The notes: a model not told the origin generated them from the sequence alone. 64,000 nucleotides of DNA from Paenibacillus sambharensis (GCF_003233845.1 NZ_QKRB01000041.1:62001-126000), one strand, 5' to 3'. Numbered from the stretch's first letter, positions 18,109 through 27,210 are shown. Numbers and translations are program-made.

Positions 18109-20943
18109 ATGTCCACTACGAACAAGTATCCGTTCCAGAATCCCGATCTTCCGGTAGAGACCCGCATTAATGATCTCGTATCCCGGATGACGCTGGATGA
18201 GAAGATCAATCAGATGTGCCAGTACCAGGATGAAATCCCTCACCTGGGTGTTAAACCTTACAAGCATGGAACTGAAGCTGCCCACGGCATTGCCTGGCTT
18301 GGCGAAGCAACGACCTATCCGCAGCCGATCGGCCTTGCCTGCACCTGGGATGAAGAGCTGCTGAAGCGGGTAGGAGCGGCAATCGGCGATGAAGCACGAG
18401 CCTTCTATAAACGCAATCCGGCAGTCAATGGTCTGACCCTCTGGGCACCAACAGTGGATATGGAACGCGACCCGCGCTGGGGCCGGACCGAGGAAGCCTA
18501 TGGTGAAGACCCTTATCTCACCGGACGCCTGGCCACTGAGCTTGTCAAAGGCCTTCAGGGCGACCATCCCTTTTATCTAAAGGCTGTTGCGTCCCTCAAG
18601 CACTTCCTTGGCAACAACAACGAAATTGACCGCGGCGAATGCTCGGTCAGCATCGACCCGCGCAATATGTATGAGTATTACCTCCCGGCCTTCGAAATGC
18701 CGTTCAAGGAAGGCGGCGCCCAGTCCATGATGACAGCTTACAACTCGGTCAATGGCGTTCCGGCCAACCTTAATCCGGACGTCGTTCGCATCGTCAAGCA
18801 GCAGTGGGGCATGAACGGCTTCATCGTTAGTGATGCTGGCGATGTTCTGGGTACGGTTAACGACCATAAGTATCATGAAACCTACAAGGAGTCCGTCGCC
18901 CTCACCATCAAGAGCGGCATTGATTCCATTACAGATGATGCAGACATCTCCAAGCAGGCCATCCGCGATGCCCTCGCTGAAGGGTTGCTGACAGAGAACG
19001 ACCTGGATATTGCACTCCGCAATACCTTCCGGGTCCGCTTCCGCCTTGGCGAGTTCGATCCGGATGACCGTAACCCGTATGCCGCAATTGACGAGTCCAT
19101 CATATTAAGTCCTGAACACAAAGCACTTTCTCTTGAAGCAACGCAGAAGAACATCGTTCTGTTGAAAAATGAGAATAACTTGCTCCCTCTGTCTGCTGAC
19201 AAGCTGAACAAGGTTGCGGTGGTTGGTTCTCTCGGCGGCATCGTGTACCGCGACTGGTACAGCGGCACGCTGCCATATGCCGTAACACCACTTGCAGGCA
19301 TTCAATCGAAGCTGCCGGGTAAGGAGGTTGTCTTCCATAACGCCTGTGACAGAATAAAGTTAAAGTCCGCAGCAAACGGCAAGTATGTGCGCCTGACTGA
19401 TTCGGAAACCAATCCGCTTGCAGCTGACGCAGCCGCCCCCGGGCAGGCCTCTGTATTCGAAGCAACGGATTGGGGCTGGGCCAGCCATACGCTGATCGCG
19501 GAAGAGAACGGCAAATATTTAACCACTGACGACGAGAAGGTTACCGCTTCCTCCACCCAGATCTGGGAGTGGTTCACCAAGGAAGTGTTCCATGTTCGTC
19601 CTGGTTCGCAGGTTGGCCAAGTGCAGCTGACGACCTGGAATGACCGGCCGGTTAAAGTAGACAGCTCCGCTGGCATCCTTAGCGTGCAGGATGGCTCGCG
19701 TGAAGAAGCGGATACCTTCCATGTTGACAAGGTGACCGATGGTCTTAAGGAAGCGGTTGAGGCAGCACGCTCTGCTGAAGTGGCTGTTGTTGTCGTCGGC
19801 AACCATCCGCTGATTAACGGCAAAGAAACGATTGACCGGCCTGACATCACACTTGCTGAGTCGCAAGAGCGTCTGATCCGTGAAGTGCACGCCGTAAATC
19901 CGAACACCGTAGTGGTCATTGTCGGCAGCTATCCGTATGCCATCAACTGGGTGGATGCGAACATCCCGGCTGTAATGTACACTTCTCACGCCGGCTCGGA
20001 GCTCGGCACAGCGATCGCCGATGTGCTCTTCGGCGACTATAACCCGGCAGGCCGCCTGAATATGACCTGGTACCAATCGGTCGAGCAGCTCCCGGATTTC
20101 ATGGACTACGATATTATCAAGGGCAAGCGGACCTATCAATATTTTGACGGCGATGTGCTCTATCCGTTCGGATATGGACTCTCCTACTCCACCTTCCGTT
20201 ACGGAAGCCTGAAGCTGGATAACAGCCGGATAAGCGCTGAAGGTCAAGTGACCGTGCAGTTCCAGGTAACGAATGACAGCAGCACGGCAGGCGAAGAGGT
20301 TGTACAGCTCTACGTGAAGGCCAATAATTCACGCGTCAAGCGCCCGTTGAAGCAGCTGAAAGGCTTTGATCGCCTATACCTGCAGCCTGGCGAAACAAGA
20401 GAAGTTACCATGAAGCTGAACGCTTCAGAGCTCGCCTTCTGGGATGTGACTCGTGAACGTTACTGTGTGGAAACCGGAACTTACAGCATCATGATCGGCG
20501 CAAGCTCTGCCGATGTCCGTCTGCAGGCCGAATTCGAGGTGGACGGCGAAGTGATACCGCCGCGTGACCTGCGCCAGGTTACCCGTGCCGTCAACTATGA
20601 TGACTATGCCGGATTCGCAGGTGTAATCATTGATGAGTGCCGGGAAGGCGGCAGCAGCGCCAGCTTCTCTGCAGGCGGCTGGATTGCCTTCCATGATGCT
20701 GAGCTTGGCGAAGGCATTACCTCCCTTGAACTGCGTGCAGCAAGCAGCACTGACACGATCGTTGAGATCCGGATAGGCCGTCCTGACGGCAAGCTGGCAG
20801 GCACATGCACAGTGCCCGCTACAGGCGGCGCTGAGCAATGGCAGTCCTTCACCTGCGCAATCGAAGGAGCTGCAGGCAGACAATCCGTTTATCTGATCGC
20901 TCAAGCACCAGTTAAGCTTAGCTGGTTCCGATTCACTGTATAA
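18109..20943 (+). CDS. GH3 beta-glycosidase, tandem paralogue with beta-trefoil-like segment and CBM6
   Basis: 944-aa paralogue of the preceding gene with the same domain order: GH3 N-domain (nucleophile Asp242 in FIVSDAGDV, substrate motif KHFLGNNNE), a C-domain interrupted at about 412-543 by NGKYVRL and NGKYLTT repeats, an FnIII-like domain, and a CBM6 at about 827-944 with GTCTVPATGG and LSWFRFT. RBS AAGGAG, ATG start. A strong terminator follows. A carbohydrate-binding module on an enzyme lacking a secretion signal is unusual. Differences between the copies (CDGADM versus SDAGDV, YANNNE versus LGNNNE) suggest divergence in specificity, for example glucosidase versus xylosidase. This is inference; the substrates are not readable. 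Confidence 0.9.
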   Translation: MSTTNKYPFQNPDLPVETRINDLVSRMTLDEKINQMCQYQDEIPHLGVKPYKHGTEAAHGIAWLGEATTYPQPIGLACTWDEELLKRVGAAIGDEARAFYKRNPAVNGLTLWAPTVDMERDPRWGRTEEAYGEDPYLTGRLATELVKGLQGDHPFYLKAVASLKHFLGNNNEIDRGECSVSIDPRNMYEYYLPAFEMPFKEGGAQSMMTAYNSVNGVPANLNPDVVRIVKQQWGMNGFIVSDAGDVLGTVNDHKYHETYKESVALTIKSGIDSITDDADISKQAIRDALAEGLLTENDLDIALRNTFRVRFRLGEFDPDDRNPYAAIDESIILSPEHKALSLEATQKNIVLLKNENNLLPLSADKLNKVAVVGSLGGIVYRDWYSGTLPYAVTPLAGIQSKLPGKEVVFHNACDRIKLKSAANGKYVRLTDSETNPLAADAAAPGQASVFEATDWGWASHTLIAEENGKYLTTDDEKVTASSTQIWEWFTKEVFHVRPGSQVGQVQLTTWNDRPVKVDSSAGILSVQDGSREEADTFHVDKVTDGLKEAVEAARSAEVAVVVVGNHPLINGKETIDRPDITLAESQERLIREVHAVNPNTVVVIVGSYPYAINWVDANIPAVMYTSHAGSELGTAIADVLFGDYNPAGRLNMTWYQSVEQLPDFMDYDIIKGKRTYQYFDGDVLYPFGYGLSYSTFRYGSLKLDNSRISAEGQVTVQFQVTNDSSTAGEEVVQLYVKANNSRVKRPLKQLKGFDRLYLQPGETREVTMKLNASELAFWDVTRERYCVETGTYSIMIGASSADVRLQAEFEVDGEVIPPRDLRQVTRAVNYDDYAGFAGVIIDECREGGSSASFSAGGWIAFHDAELGEGITSLELRAASSTDTIVEIRIGRPDGKLAGTCTVPATGGAEQWQSFTCAIEGAAGRQSVYLIAQAPVKLSWFRFTV

Positions 20944-20964
20944 TAAAGAACTCCAGCTCACAGC

Positions 20965-21012
20965 AAACAGCGCCTTAAGCCAGTCGGCTTCAAGGCGCTG
21001 TTATTTGTTGTT
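20965..21012 (+). terminator. Terminator after the GH3 pair
   Basis: Stem AACAGCGCCTT-AAGCC/GGCTTCAAGGCGCTGTT with one bulge and loop AGTC, followed by ATTTGTTGTT. It begins 22 bases after the GH3 stop. Confidence 0.85.
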
Positions 21013-21053
21013 CGTACTGCCTCCTGTTGTAATGGATATAGGATTAAAGCTAT

Positions 21054-21524
21054 TTAGCCTATAAGCTCCTGAGCTGTTATCTTGTGACCGCCTCTTACGT
21101 TGCGCCATAGTACCGAGATGGACCTGAACGGACCGACTGGCAAGGCCCACCATCCAAACATCAGCGTTATCAAACTGAACAGCATTCCCTGCAGTAGAGT
21201 GAAATGAACTTCTCTCACAAACAAGCGGCTCGTCCGCCGTGTACTGAATATGCCAAAAGAGACCGCTGCATCAAATTGTACAAACTTCGTATGACGGTCA
21301 ATCTCGATATGGTTATAAAAGGCTCGGTCCGATAATATCTGGAGCCGGTTCGCGTCCAGCCACATTCGAAACTTCTCCTGCTCGCGCCGGTCATGCCGCA
21401 GAACCAAGTAAATCCCCAGTAAAATCGTACCAATTACAAGCTGCAATACTAAATCTGCAGGACTAACGCCAAATACGGCTGCACCAAAAAAACAGACAGC
21501 ATAGACAAGTGTTAAAACCTCCAT
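21054..21524 (-). CDS. Uncharacterised membrane protein
   Basis: I do not recognise a family. The 156-aa protein has two hydrophobic segments near the N-terminus (about 3-22 and 26-43), a cytoplasmic-looking middle with a basic HDRREQEKFR stretch, and a third hydrophobic segment at about 110-130 (LFSLITLMFGWWALPVG). The middle (residues 70-105, KFVQFDAAVSFGIFSTRR) could be a small beta domain. RBS GGGAGGA seven bases before ATG. It is divergent from the DUF421 gene across 195 bases that show no clear operator. No function is proposed. Confidence 0.7.
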   Translation of the reverse strand: MEVLTLVYAVCFFGAAVFGVSPADLVLQLVIGTILLGIYLVLRHDRREQEKFRMWLDANRLQILSDRAFYNHIEIDRHTKFVQFDAAVSFGIFSTRRTSRLFVREVHFTLLQGMLFSLITLMFGWWALPVGPFRSISVLWRNVRGGHKITAQELIG

Positions 21525-21719
21525 TAGGTCCTCCCCATTCCAATACGACTAGGCAGCTATGTTTTATATCGGAAGCGGTTAAAGGTTATTGAAGATGTTT
21601 TCGTTCACGACATTTTGCAAATTCCTTTCATTATCGTTTCAGCCTGAGCTTTTTAGATCATGTCTGTCAGGGGTAAACGTAACCTAAAGGAAACTTAACG
21701 GTGAAGAGAGGAGATTGGT

Positions 21720-22184
21720 ATGTTTTTTGACTCTTGGATGGATCTGCTGCGTATCCTGGTGATCGGGGTGCTAGCTTACGTCTACTTGGTCATTCTCGTG
21801 CGGGTTGCCGGCAAGCGTACCCTCTCGAAGATGAATGCCTTTGACCTCGTCGTGACCGTGGCGATCGGTTCCACGCTGGCGACAGTAGTGCTTAATAAGG
21901 ATATCTCACTTACGGAAGGCATACTGGCATTGACCCTGCTGGTCGGCCTGCAGTACCTGGTCGCCTGGTCGGCTGTACGAAGTGACCGTTTCGAGGAAAT
22001 GATTAAATCGGAGCCGCAGCTGCTGTATTACAAGGGGGAATTCAGGCGGGAGGCCATGCGCAAGGAACGGGTAGTCGAGAACGAGGTCATGCAGTATGTA
22101 CGCACCCAGGGAATGATGGAGCTAGATCAAGTTGAGGCAGTCATTCTAGAGACGAATGGCAAGATGTCCGTTATTAAGAAGTAA
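21720..22184 (+). CDS. DUF421 (YetF-type) membrane protein
   Basis: 154-aa protein with three N-terminal membrane segments (about 5-27, 45-60, 65-85) and a cytoplasmic YetF-like beta domain. The family motif VRVAGKRTLSKMNAFDLVVT and VAIGSTLATVVL are clear, and the C-terminal QVEAVILETNGKMSVI matches DUF421 proteins. It is shorter than the 220-290 aa common in Bacillus YetF proteins, as in the short YcaP-like group. RBS GAGAGGAG, ATG start. DUF421 proteins are linked to spore or membrane physiology in bacilli; no specific activity can be assigned. Monocistronic and followed by a hairpin terminator. Confidence 0.85.
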   Translation: MFFDSWMDLLRILVIGVLAYVYLVILVRVAGKRTLSKMNAFDLVVTVAIGSTLATVVLNKDISLTEGILALTLLVGLQYLVAWSAVRSDRFEEMIKSEPQLLYYKGEFRREAMRKERVVENEVMQYVRTQGMMELDQVEAVILETNGKMSVIKK

Positions 22185-22196
22185 GACGGCTAGTCA

Positions 22197-22242
22197 CAAA
22201 AGAAGAGGACTGCCGCCGGAATTCCCGGTGTGGCAGTCCTCT
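22197..22242 (-). terminator. Terminator of the GH31 gene (convergent with the DUF421 gene)
   Basis: Perfect 11-bp stem AGAGGACTGCC/GGCAGTCCTCT with an inner CCGG(R)AATTCC pairing. The U-rich tail (TCTTTTGT) is on the minus strand, so it mainly serves GH31, but the stem could also stop DUF421 transcripts. Confidence 0.85.
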
Positions 22243-22283
22243 TGCTCCCTGCAGCCCTGTAAGCTGCAGGAGTATATATTCGG

Positions 22284-24599
22284 TTACAGCTGGATGATCA
22301 GGCTTCCAGCACTCGGCGTCAGCTTCACGCCTTCAGCCGATTGTGCCTGCGAAGCGCCTTCAGCCGATGTGATGCTTGAGATGCCGCGCAGCACGAGATG
22401 CCAAGGCTTCGATGCGCCCTCTGCGGTTACTTCAATCGTACTGCCTGTGCGAACTGCACGAACTGTCAGCTCTTCCCTGCCGTCCATTCCGCAGACAACT
22501 GTCCTCGCTTCAGCACCATCTTCAAGCTCGAACAGATGGAGCGTTACGTCATCGGCAAAATCATAATCCGGACGCTGGTTGTCCTTGCCGATCGCAATCA
22601 GGCTGTTCGGGCGTACCAGCAGCGGCATTGTCATGTAGCCGTGCTGCTCCTGCACCCATCTGCCGCCTTCAATCACTTCACCAGTGATCAGATTCGTCCA
22701 GCGGCCAGCCGGCACGTAGTAATCAGCCAAGCCTTCTGTATTGAAGATCGGCGCTACAAGCAGCTGCTCGCCCAGCATATACTGCCGGTCCAGATGGTGG
22801 GTTGTGCGGTCCTCAGGGAATTCCAGAACCATTGCCCGCATCATCGGCAGGCCGCGTTTGCTCGCTTCGACCGCATACGGGAATAGATGCGGCATCAGTG
22901 CACTCTTCAGCTCCGTGAAATAGCGGAGGACATCAACAGACTCCTCGTCGAACAGCCATGGCACCCGGTACGACTCATTCCCGTGAAGGCGGCTGTGTGA
23001 GGACATCAAGCCAAAGGCTACCCAGCGCTTGTAAATATCCGGCGGAGCAGTCGCCTCGAATCCGCTTATATCATGACTCCAGAAGCCAAAGCCCGACAGG
23101 CCGAGCGACAGGCCGCCGCGCAGCGTTTCCGCCATGGAATCGTACGTCGCCGAGCAGTCGCCGCCCCAGTGAACCGGGAACTGCTGACCGCCGGCTGTCG
23201 CAGAACGTGCGAACAGCATCGCCTCGTTCTTGCCGAGCTTGTCTTCGAGCACCTCGAATACCGCCTTGTTGTACAGGAACGTGTAATAATTATGCATCTT
23301 CTGCGGATTAGAGCCATCATAATAAACGACATCAGTCGGAATGCGTTCGCCGAAGTCTGTCTTGAAGCAGTCGACACCCATATCGACTAGACGCTCCAGA
23401 TGCGACTTATACCAGCGGACGGCATCCGGATTCGTAAAATCAACCAGCCCCATGCCGGCCTGCCACTTGTCCCACTGCCACACATCGCCGTTTGGCTTCT
23501 TCACAAGATAACCCTTCTCGGCGCCTTCCTTGAACAGCGGCGACTTCTGGGCAATATACGAGTTGATCCATACGCAGATCTTCAGGCCGCGGTCCTTCAG
23601 ACGGCGCAGCATGCCTTCCGGGTCCGGGAACATGTCCGGGTCCCACTCAAAATCGCACCACTGATATTCCTTCATCCAGAAGCAGTCAAAATGGAACACA
23701 TGCAGCGGAATATTGCGCTCTGCCATGCCTTCGATAAAGCTGTTAACCGTCGCCTCGTCATAATCGGTCGTGAACGATGTGGTCAGCCAGAGGCCGAACG
23801 ACCATGCCGGAGGAAGCGCGGGCTTGCCTGTCAGCGCCGTGTAGTTGTCAAGCACGTCCTTCAGCGTGTCGCCGCCAATAATGAAGTACTCCAGGCTCTC
23901 GCCCGGAACGCTGAAGCCAACCTTGGATACAACCTCGGAGCCCACCTCAAAGGATACGCGTTCCGGGTGATTGACGAATACGCCATAGCCGGCACTAGAC
24001 AGGTAGAACGGCACATTCTTGTAAGCCTGCTCACTGCTTGTGCCGCCGTCCTCGTTCCAGATATCAACCACTTGGCCATTCTTGACGAACGGAGTGAAGC
24101 GTTCGCCGAGACCATAGATTTGTTCCCCTACGCCTAAGTCCAGCATTTCACGGAAATACGGCTGTCCCTTCTCATCCTGAAGATAAGCCGCTCCTTTGAT
24201 TGAGGTACCTGTCAGACGTTTGCCGCCATATAGAAAATCCAGTGCAAATCCGCCCTTGGTACGGATCTTGGCAGTTAGCGAGCCGTTCTGGTACATAACA
24301 TGATTGCCATGATTGGCAATATCTGCTTGTACTGAAGCGTCATGTGCTGTTTCAAACTCCGGCCCAACCTTGCGTATTCCGGCATGATGCGTCCAGCGCA
24401 CCCGGATAACATCCTTAAGCGGCGAGCTGAATTCCGCCGTAAGCATCGTACCGTTGAGGGTATCGCCTTTCTTCTCCACAAACTTGCAGGCGGAGTATAC
24501 GGATAAATCGCTGCCGCTGACCTGCACATCACGAACATCGATCGGATAGGAAATGGTAACGCCTTCACGAATTTGCCAATAACCGTCGGTAAACTTCAT
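22284..24599 (-). CDS. yicI: GH31 alpha-xylosidase (YicI type)
   Basis: 771-aa retaining alpha-xylosidase, cytosolic. It releases xylose from the non-reducing end of xyloglucan oligosaccharides (isoprimeverose-type units). Catalytic nucleophile Asp415 (KTDFGERIP) and acid/base Asp481 (HWGGDCSA) fall almost exactly at the E. coli YicI positions (416 and 482). FHFDCFWMKEYQWCDFEWDP is the signature of the YicI subgroup, and the length matches (772 aa). RBS GGGAGGG seven bases before ATG. It is divergent from an AraC regulator (24725), which probably controls it. With GH95, GH42 and GH3 it completes a set for xyloglucan side chains. Confidence 0.94.
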   Translation of the reverse strand: MKFTDGYWQIREGVTISYPIDVRDVQVSGSDLSVYSACKFVEKKGDTLNGTMLTAEFSSPLKDVIRVRWTHHAGIRKVGPEFETAHDASVQADIANHGNHVMYQNGSLTAKIRTKGGFALDFLYGGKRLTGTSIKGAAYLQDEKGQPYFREMLDLGVGEQIYGLGERFTPFVKNGQVVDIWNEDGGTSSEQAYKNVPFYLSSAGYGVFVNHPERVSFEVGSEVVSKVGFSVPGESLEYFIIGGDTLKDVLDNYTALTGKPALPPAWSFGLWLTTSFTTDYDEATVNSFIEGMAERNIPLHVFHFDCFWMKEYQWCDFEWDPDMFPDPEGMLRRLKDRGLKICVWINSYIAQKSPLFKEGAEKGYLVKKPNGDVWQWDKWQAGMGLVDFTNPDAVRWYKSHLERLVDMGVDCFKTDFGERIPTDVVYYDGSNPQKMHNYYTFLYNKAVFEVLEDKLGKNEAMLFARSATAGGQQFPVHWGGDCSATYDSMAETLRGGLSLGLSGFGFWSHDISGFEATAPPDIYKRWVAFGLMSSHSRLHGNESYRVPWLFDEESVDVLRYFTELKSALMPHLFPYAVEASKRGLPMMRAMVLEFPEDRTTHHLDRQYMLGEQLLVAPIFNTEGLADYYVPAGRWTNLITGEVIEGGRWVQEQHGYMTMPLLVRPNSLIAIGKDNQRPDYDFADDVTLHLFELEDGAEARTVVCGMDGREELTVRAVRTGSTIEVTAEGASKPWHLVLRGISSITSAEGASQAQSAEGVKLTPSAGSLIIQL

Positions 24600-24724
24600 T
24601 TGAGATCCCTCCCTGTCTATGCTTATAATGATATTGACAATCCGCGATCATTTCTCACCCGATTTTGCCTTTCTTTATCACGATTTTGACATTTAACTAT
24701 TATTACACGCCAGGAGGCGGGTCT

Positions 24725-25618
24725 ATGAACAAGGCAACGCTGAAGGAAAACCGCAAGCACGGCGACCCGGTCTATCCGGTGAGCACCTATGATATACATG
24801 TTGCCTCTGACGAGCCGCTGCTGGACCTGCATTGGCATGATGAGCTTGAGCTGCTGCTGGTCACGGAGGGGCAGGCCGTCTTCCGGGTGGATGTTCATGA
24901 TTACGAGGTGAAAGCAGGCGAAGCCATCTTCGTCAATTCTGGCGAGCTTCATTCGGGTTATGTGGCAGGCAGTTCAGCCTGCTCCTTCGAGGCGGTCGTC
25001 TTTCATGCGGAGCTGCTGGGCGGCGGTGCAATCGATATTGTGCACGATCAATATATACAGCCTCTTATGCGGAAAAATTACACTGTTCCCGTCCATATCA
25101 CGGGACAGACGGGAGAAGGCCGCGATATACTCGGGATGCTTAACAGCCTGTTTGCCGTCAACAGGTCAAAGTCCCCTGTATATGAGCTGACAACCAAAGG
25201 CCTGCTGTGCCTGATCCTCTCCAAGCTTCTGCTGCTTGGCGTTCCGGGCGATCTAGGCAAGAAAGCACGAACGGGCAGCTACCGGATCGACCGGCTGAAG
25301 AAGGTCATTCAATATATTGAACAGCATTACCCGGAGCCTATTCTGCTTAAGGAACTGGCAGGCCAGGTATCTATGAGCGAAGCGTACTTCTGCCGGTTCT
25401 TTAAGAACATCACGACCAAGAGCCCTGTATCGTACATTAATGATTACCGCGTACAGCAAGCAGCGCTGCTGCTTCGCCAAACCGACAAGAAGGTAATGGA
25501 AGTCGCACTTGATGTCGGCTTCAACAATCTTAGCTACTTCAACACTATGTTCAAGCAGCGCTTCGGCTGCACGCCTGTTACGTACCGCAAGCGTGAACAG
25601 GATACAGAGCCGTTATGA
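24725..25618 (+). CDS. AraC-family transcriptional regulator
   Basis: 297-aa regulator. The N-terminal cupin (about 25-110) has LDLHWHDELELLLVTEG and GEAIFVNSGELHSG, with metal/sugar-site His residues. The C-terminal AraC domain (about 190-290) has LLKELAGQVSMSEAYFCRFF and VMEVALDVGFNNLSYFNTMF. The ATG at 24725 has CAGGAGG upstream; an upstream in-frame ATG at 24665 has none. Divergent from the alpha-xylosidase gene across 125 bases, so most likely its activator. It carries its own terminator. Confidence 0.9.
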   Translation: MNKATLKENRKHGDPVYPVSTYDIHVASDEPLLDLHWHDELELLLVTEGQAVFRVDVHDYEVKAGEAIFVNSGELHSGYVAGSSACSFEAVVFHAELLGGGAIDIVHDQYIQPLMRKNYTVPVHITGQTGEGRDILGMLNSLFAVNRSKSPVYELTTKGLLCLILSKLLLLGVPGDLGKKARTGSYRIDRLKKVIQYIEQHYPEPILLKELAGQVSMSEAYFCRFFKNITTKSPVSYINDYRVQQAALLLRQTDKKVMEVALDVGFNNLSYFNTMFKQRFGCTPVTYRKREQDTEPL

Positions 25619-25623
25619 CGACA

Positions 25624-25705
25624 GAAGCGGCAGACTGTACTAGTATTAGAATGCTCCCGCCCCCTAATATGCGTGTCAGACTGCCGCTTCATTTTGTTAT
25701 TATAG
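25624..25705. terminator. Long hairpin terminator between convergent araC and axe2 genes
   Basis: GAAGCGGCAGACTG pairs with CAGACTGCCGCTTC (one A-A mismatch) around an inner TATTAG/CTAATA stem. ATTTTGTTATTATAG follows on the plus strand. It starts within 6 bases of the AraC stop and ends about 20 bases from the esterase stop, so it probably serves both. Confidence 0.8.
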
Positions 25706-25725
25706 AACATGTAATGCAGATAACC

Positions 25726-26382
25726 TTAGCTGCGCTGCCAATCAAATCCCACTGCATTCAGGAAGGCACGGGCAAGCACCATATGACCGGCCTGAGTGGG
25801 ATGTACCCTGTCCCATGCTAGAGTAGCGGAATACAGCTCCTTTAATACCTTATTAAAGGCAGCTTGGGTGTCGATAAACAGCGCACCTTGCTCCTCTGCT
25901 ATTCGCTTGACCACCAAGCCGTACTCATTCATCTTCTGCCGCATCTTGTCCTGTTCATTAGACTCCAGATAGAACGGAGTCATCAGAACCAGCTGCTTCA
26001 CCCGCGGCTTGACGGCAGATGTCAATTCCCGAAGCGTATGTTCATACTCATCCATATAGACATGCCATTCCTTAATATTCGGCACATCGAACTGCCGCCA
26101 CACATCATTGATCCCGATCATCACTGCCAGCCAGTCCGGCTCCTGGTTAATAACATCCTCCTGCCATCTGGCCTTCAGGTCACGGACCGTATTGCCGCCG
26201 ATTCCTTTGTTGACAACCCGGATGCCAAGCTCCGGATAGACGGCCTGCAGCATCGCGTCAACCAGTGACACGTAGCCTTTGCCGAGTGCACCGAAGAGCC
26301 CTTCCCCTTCCGGCTTTGCCCTTTCGCAATCTGTGATTGAATCGCCGATGAACAACAGCTTCTGTCCCTGCTCCAGCTTCAT
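25726..26382 (-). CDS. axe2: SGNH acetyl-xylan esterase, Axe2-like
   Basis: 218-aa cytosolic serine esterase removing acetyl groups from imported xylo-oligosaccharides. The catalytic triad Ser15 (FIGDSITD), Asp191 and His194 (WDRVHP) sits at exactly the positions I recall for Geobacillus stearothermophilus Axe2, and the oxyanion residues (GGN, GIND) are present. Near-identical landmarks include VVNKGIGGNTVRDLKARW and LAWDRVHP. RBS GAGAGGAG, ATG start. Monocistronic between two terminators, with a cre-like sequence 42 bases upstream. It complements the GH3 and alpha-xylosidase enzymes by deacetylating their substrates. High confidence in family, good confidence in activity. Confidence 0.92.
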   Translation of the reverse strand: MKLEQGQKLLFIGDSITDCERAKPEGEGLFGALGKGYVSLVDAMLQAVYPELGIRVVNKGIGGNTVRDLKARWQEDVINQEPDWLAVMIGINDVWRQFDVPNIKEWHVYMDEYEHTLRELTSAVKPRVKQLVLMTPFYLESNEQDKMRQKMNEYGLVVKRIAEEQGALFIDTQAAFNKVLKELYSATLAWDRVHPTQAGHMVLARAFLNAVGFDWQRS

Positions 26383-26423
26383 ATGTATGCTCCTCTCTCT
26401 GCACTTGTTAACCTGCCAGTTGG

Positions 26424-26437
26424 GTTAACCGCTTACA
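26424..26437 (-). promoter_or_regulatory. Possible cre-like site upstream of axe2
   Basis: Minus-strand TGTAAGCGGTTAAC matches 12 of 14 core cre positions (the last two deviate) and lies 42 bases before the axe2 start codon. It shares AAGCGGTT with the site before the LacI gene. Confidence 0.35.
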
Positions 26438-26530
26438 ATTACTCAACTGCCAAGTACCGTTCAACCCTACTTTACTCCATTACAACGGGTGCCGTCCACG
26501 GTATCTACAAGCAATATTGTGCTTATGACG

Positions 26531-26578
26531 GCAAAAATCCTGGTATTATGCAGCTTATCCGCCGCACAATACCAGGAG
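26531..26578 (-). terminator. Terminator of the lipase gene
   Basis: Minus-strand stem TCCTGGTATT/AATACCAGGA with a GTGC/GCAT inner pairing, followed by TTTTTGCC. It lies 27 bases past the lipase stop. Confidence 0.75.
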
Positions 26579-26604
26579 CTTCAAATCAACAAAAAAGGTA
26601 ATAA

Positions 26605-27210
26605 CTACTCCAGAAGAGCTGCTTTCACAAGACCATTTACGTAGGAACTGAAGATAAGGCCAATATGCGAAACGCCCGAAATCTGAATGTTGTTAGCGCC
26701 ATAGAGTCTCGAAAGCGTAGGTGAAACGATTGTGTCGCTTGTCGAGTAGATGGATGTAACGTCTACTCCGGCTGGAGCATAGCTTGTTGTCAGACGGTTA
26801 GCGCCGCCAAGCGTGATCAGCTTGTCCACTTTGGCCGCTCCGCCACGGTTCAGGATGTAGTACAGGCTGTTCGCTCCGCCCATACTGTGTCCGATTAGGT
26901 GAACCTCACTGTGGCCCGTTCTTCTCAGAACATCATCTACAAAGTTCTCAATGGCTGCAGAATTTAGCAGCTGATTGCCCTGCTTGCTAGGGAGATCAAT
27001 CGCATACAATTCACTGCTCGTCCAGCCCTGGCTCAGCAGATATCTCTTGATATAAGAGAAATTGGAGTCAGATCCTGATAAACCGTGTACGAACACCACA
27101 GGTGTCCGGGCAGTCGCAGCGGAAGCCTCCGAAGGCTTGTAACCAGCTGCTACCGTTACCATCATTACAAAACTCAATACCAATGCTGCAAACCACTTGC
27201 TCCTTCTCAT
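26605..27210 (-). CDS. lipA: Secreted lipase, Bacillus LipA family (I.4)
   Basis: 201-aa secreted triacylglycerol lipase. A Sec signal peptide (residues 1-31) ends in SEASA. The mature protein of about 170 aa is a minimal alpha/beta hydrolase with triad Ser109 (GHSMGG), Asp159 (STSDTIV) and His182 (VSHIGL). The Asp-His spacing of 23 equals that in B. subtilis LipA. Bacillus LipA has AHSMGG at the nucleophile elbow; here it is the more general GHSMGG. The oxyanion HGLSGSDSNF also fits. RBS GGGAGGATG. Monocistronic. It is the only exported hydrolase visible in the window. Confidence 0.92.
   Translation of the reverse strand: MRRSKWFAALVLSFVMMVTVAAGYKPSEASAATARTPVVFVHGLSGSDSNFSYIKRYLLSQGWTSSELYAIDLPSKQGNQLLNSAAIENFVDDVLRRTGHSEVHLIGHSMGGANSLYYILNRGGAAKVDKLITLGGANRLTTSYAPAGVDVTSIYSTSDTIVSPTLSRLYGANNIQISGVSHIGLIFSSYVNGLVKAALLE

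Noticed and set aside
15211-20943. GH3 tandem copy as an assembly duplication
   Set aside because: The two copies differ in active-site flanks, length and spacing throughout, so they are diverged paralogues.
26383-26601. Small 72-aa plus-strand frame between axe2 and lipA
   Set aside because: Overlaps the lipase terminator and axe2 promoter, has no RBS, and resembles no protein.
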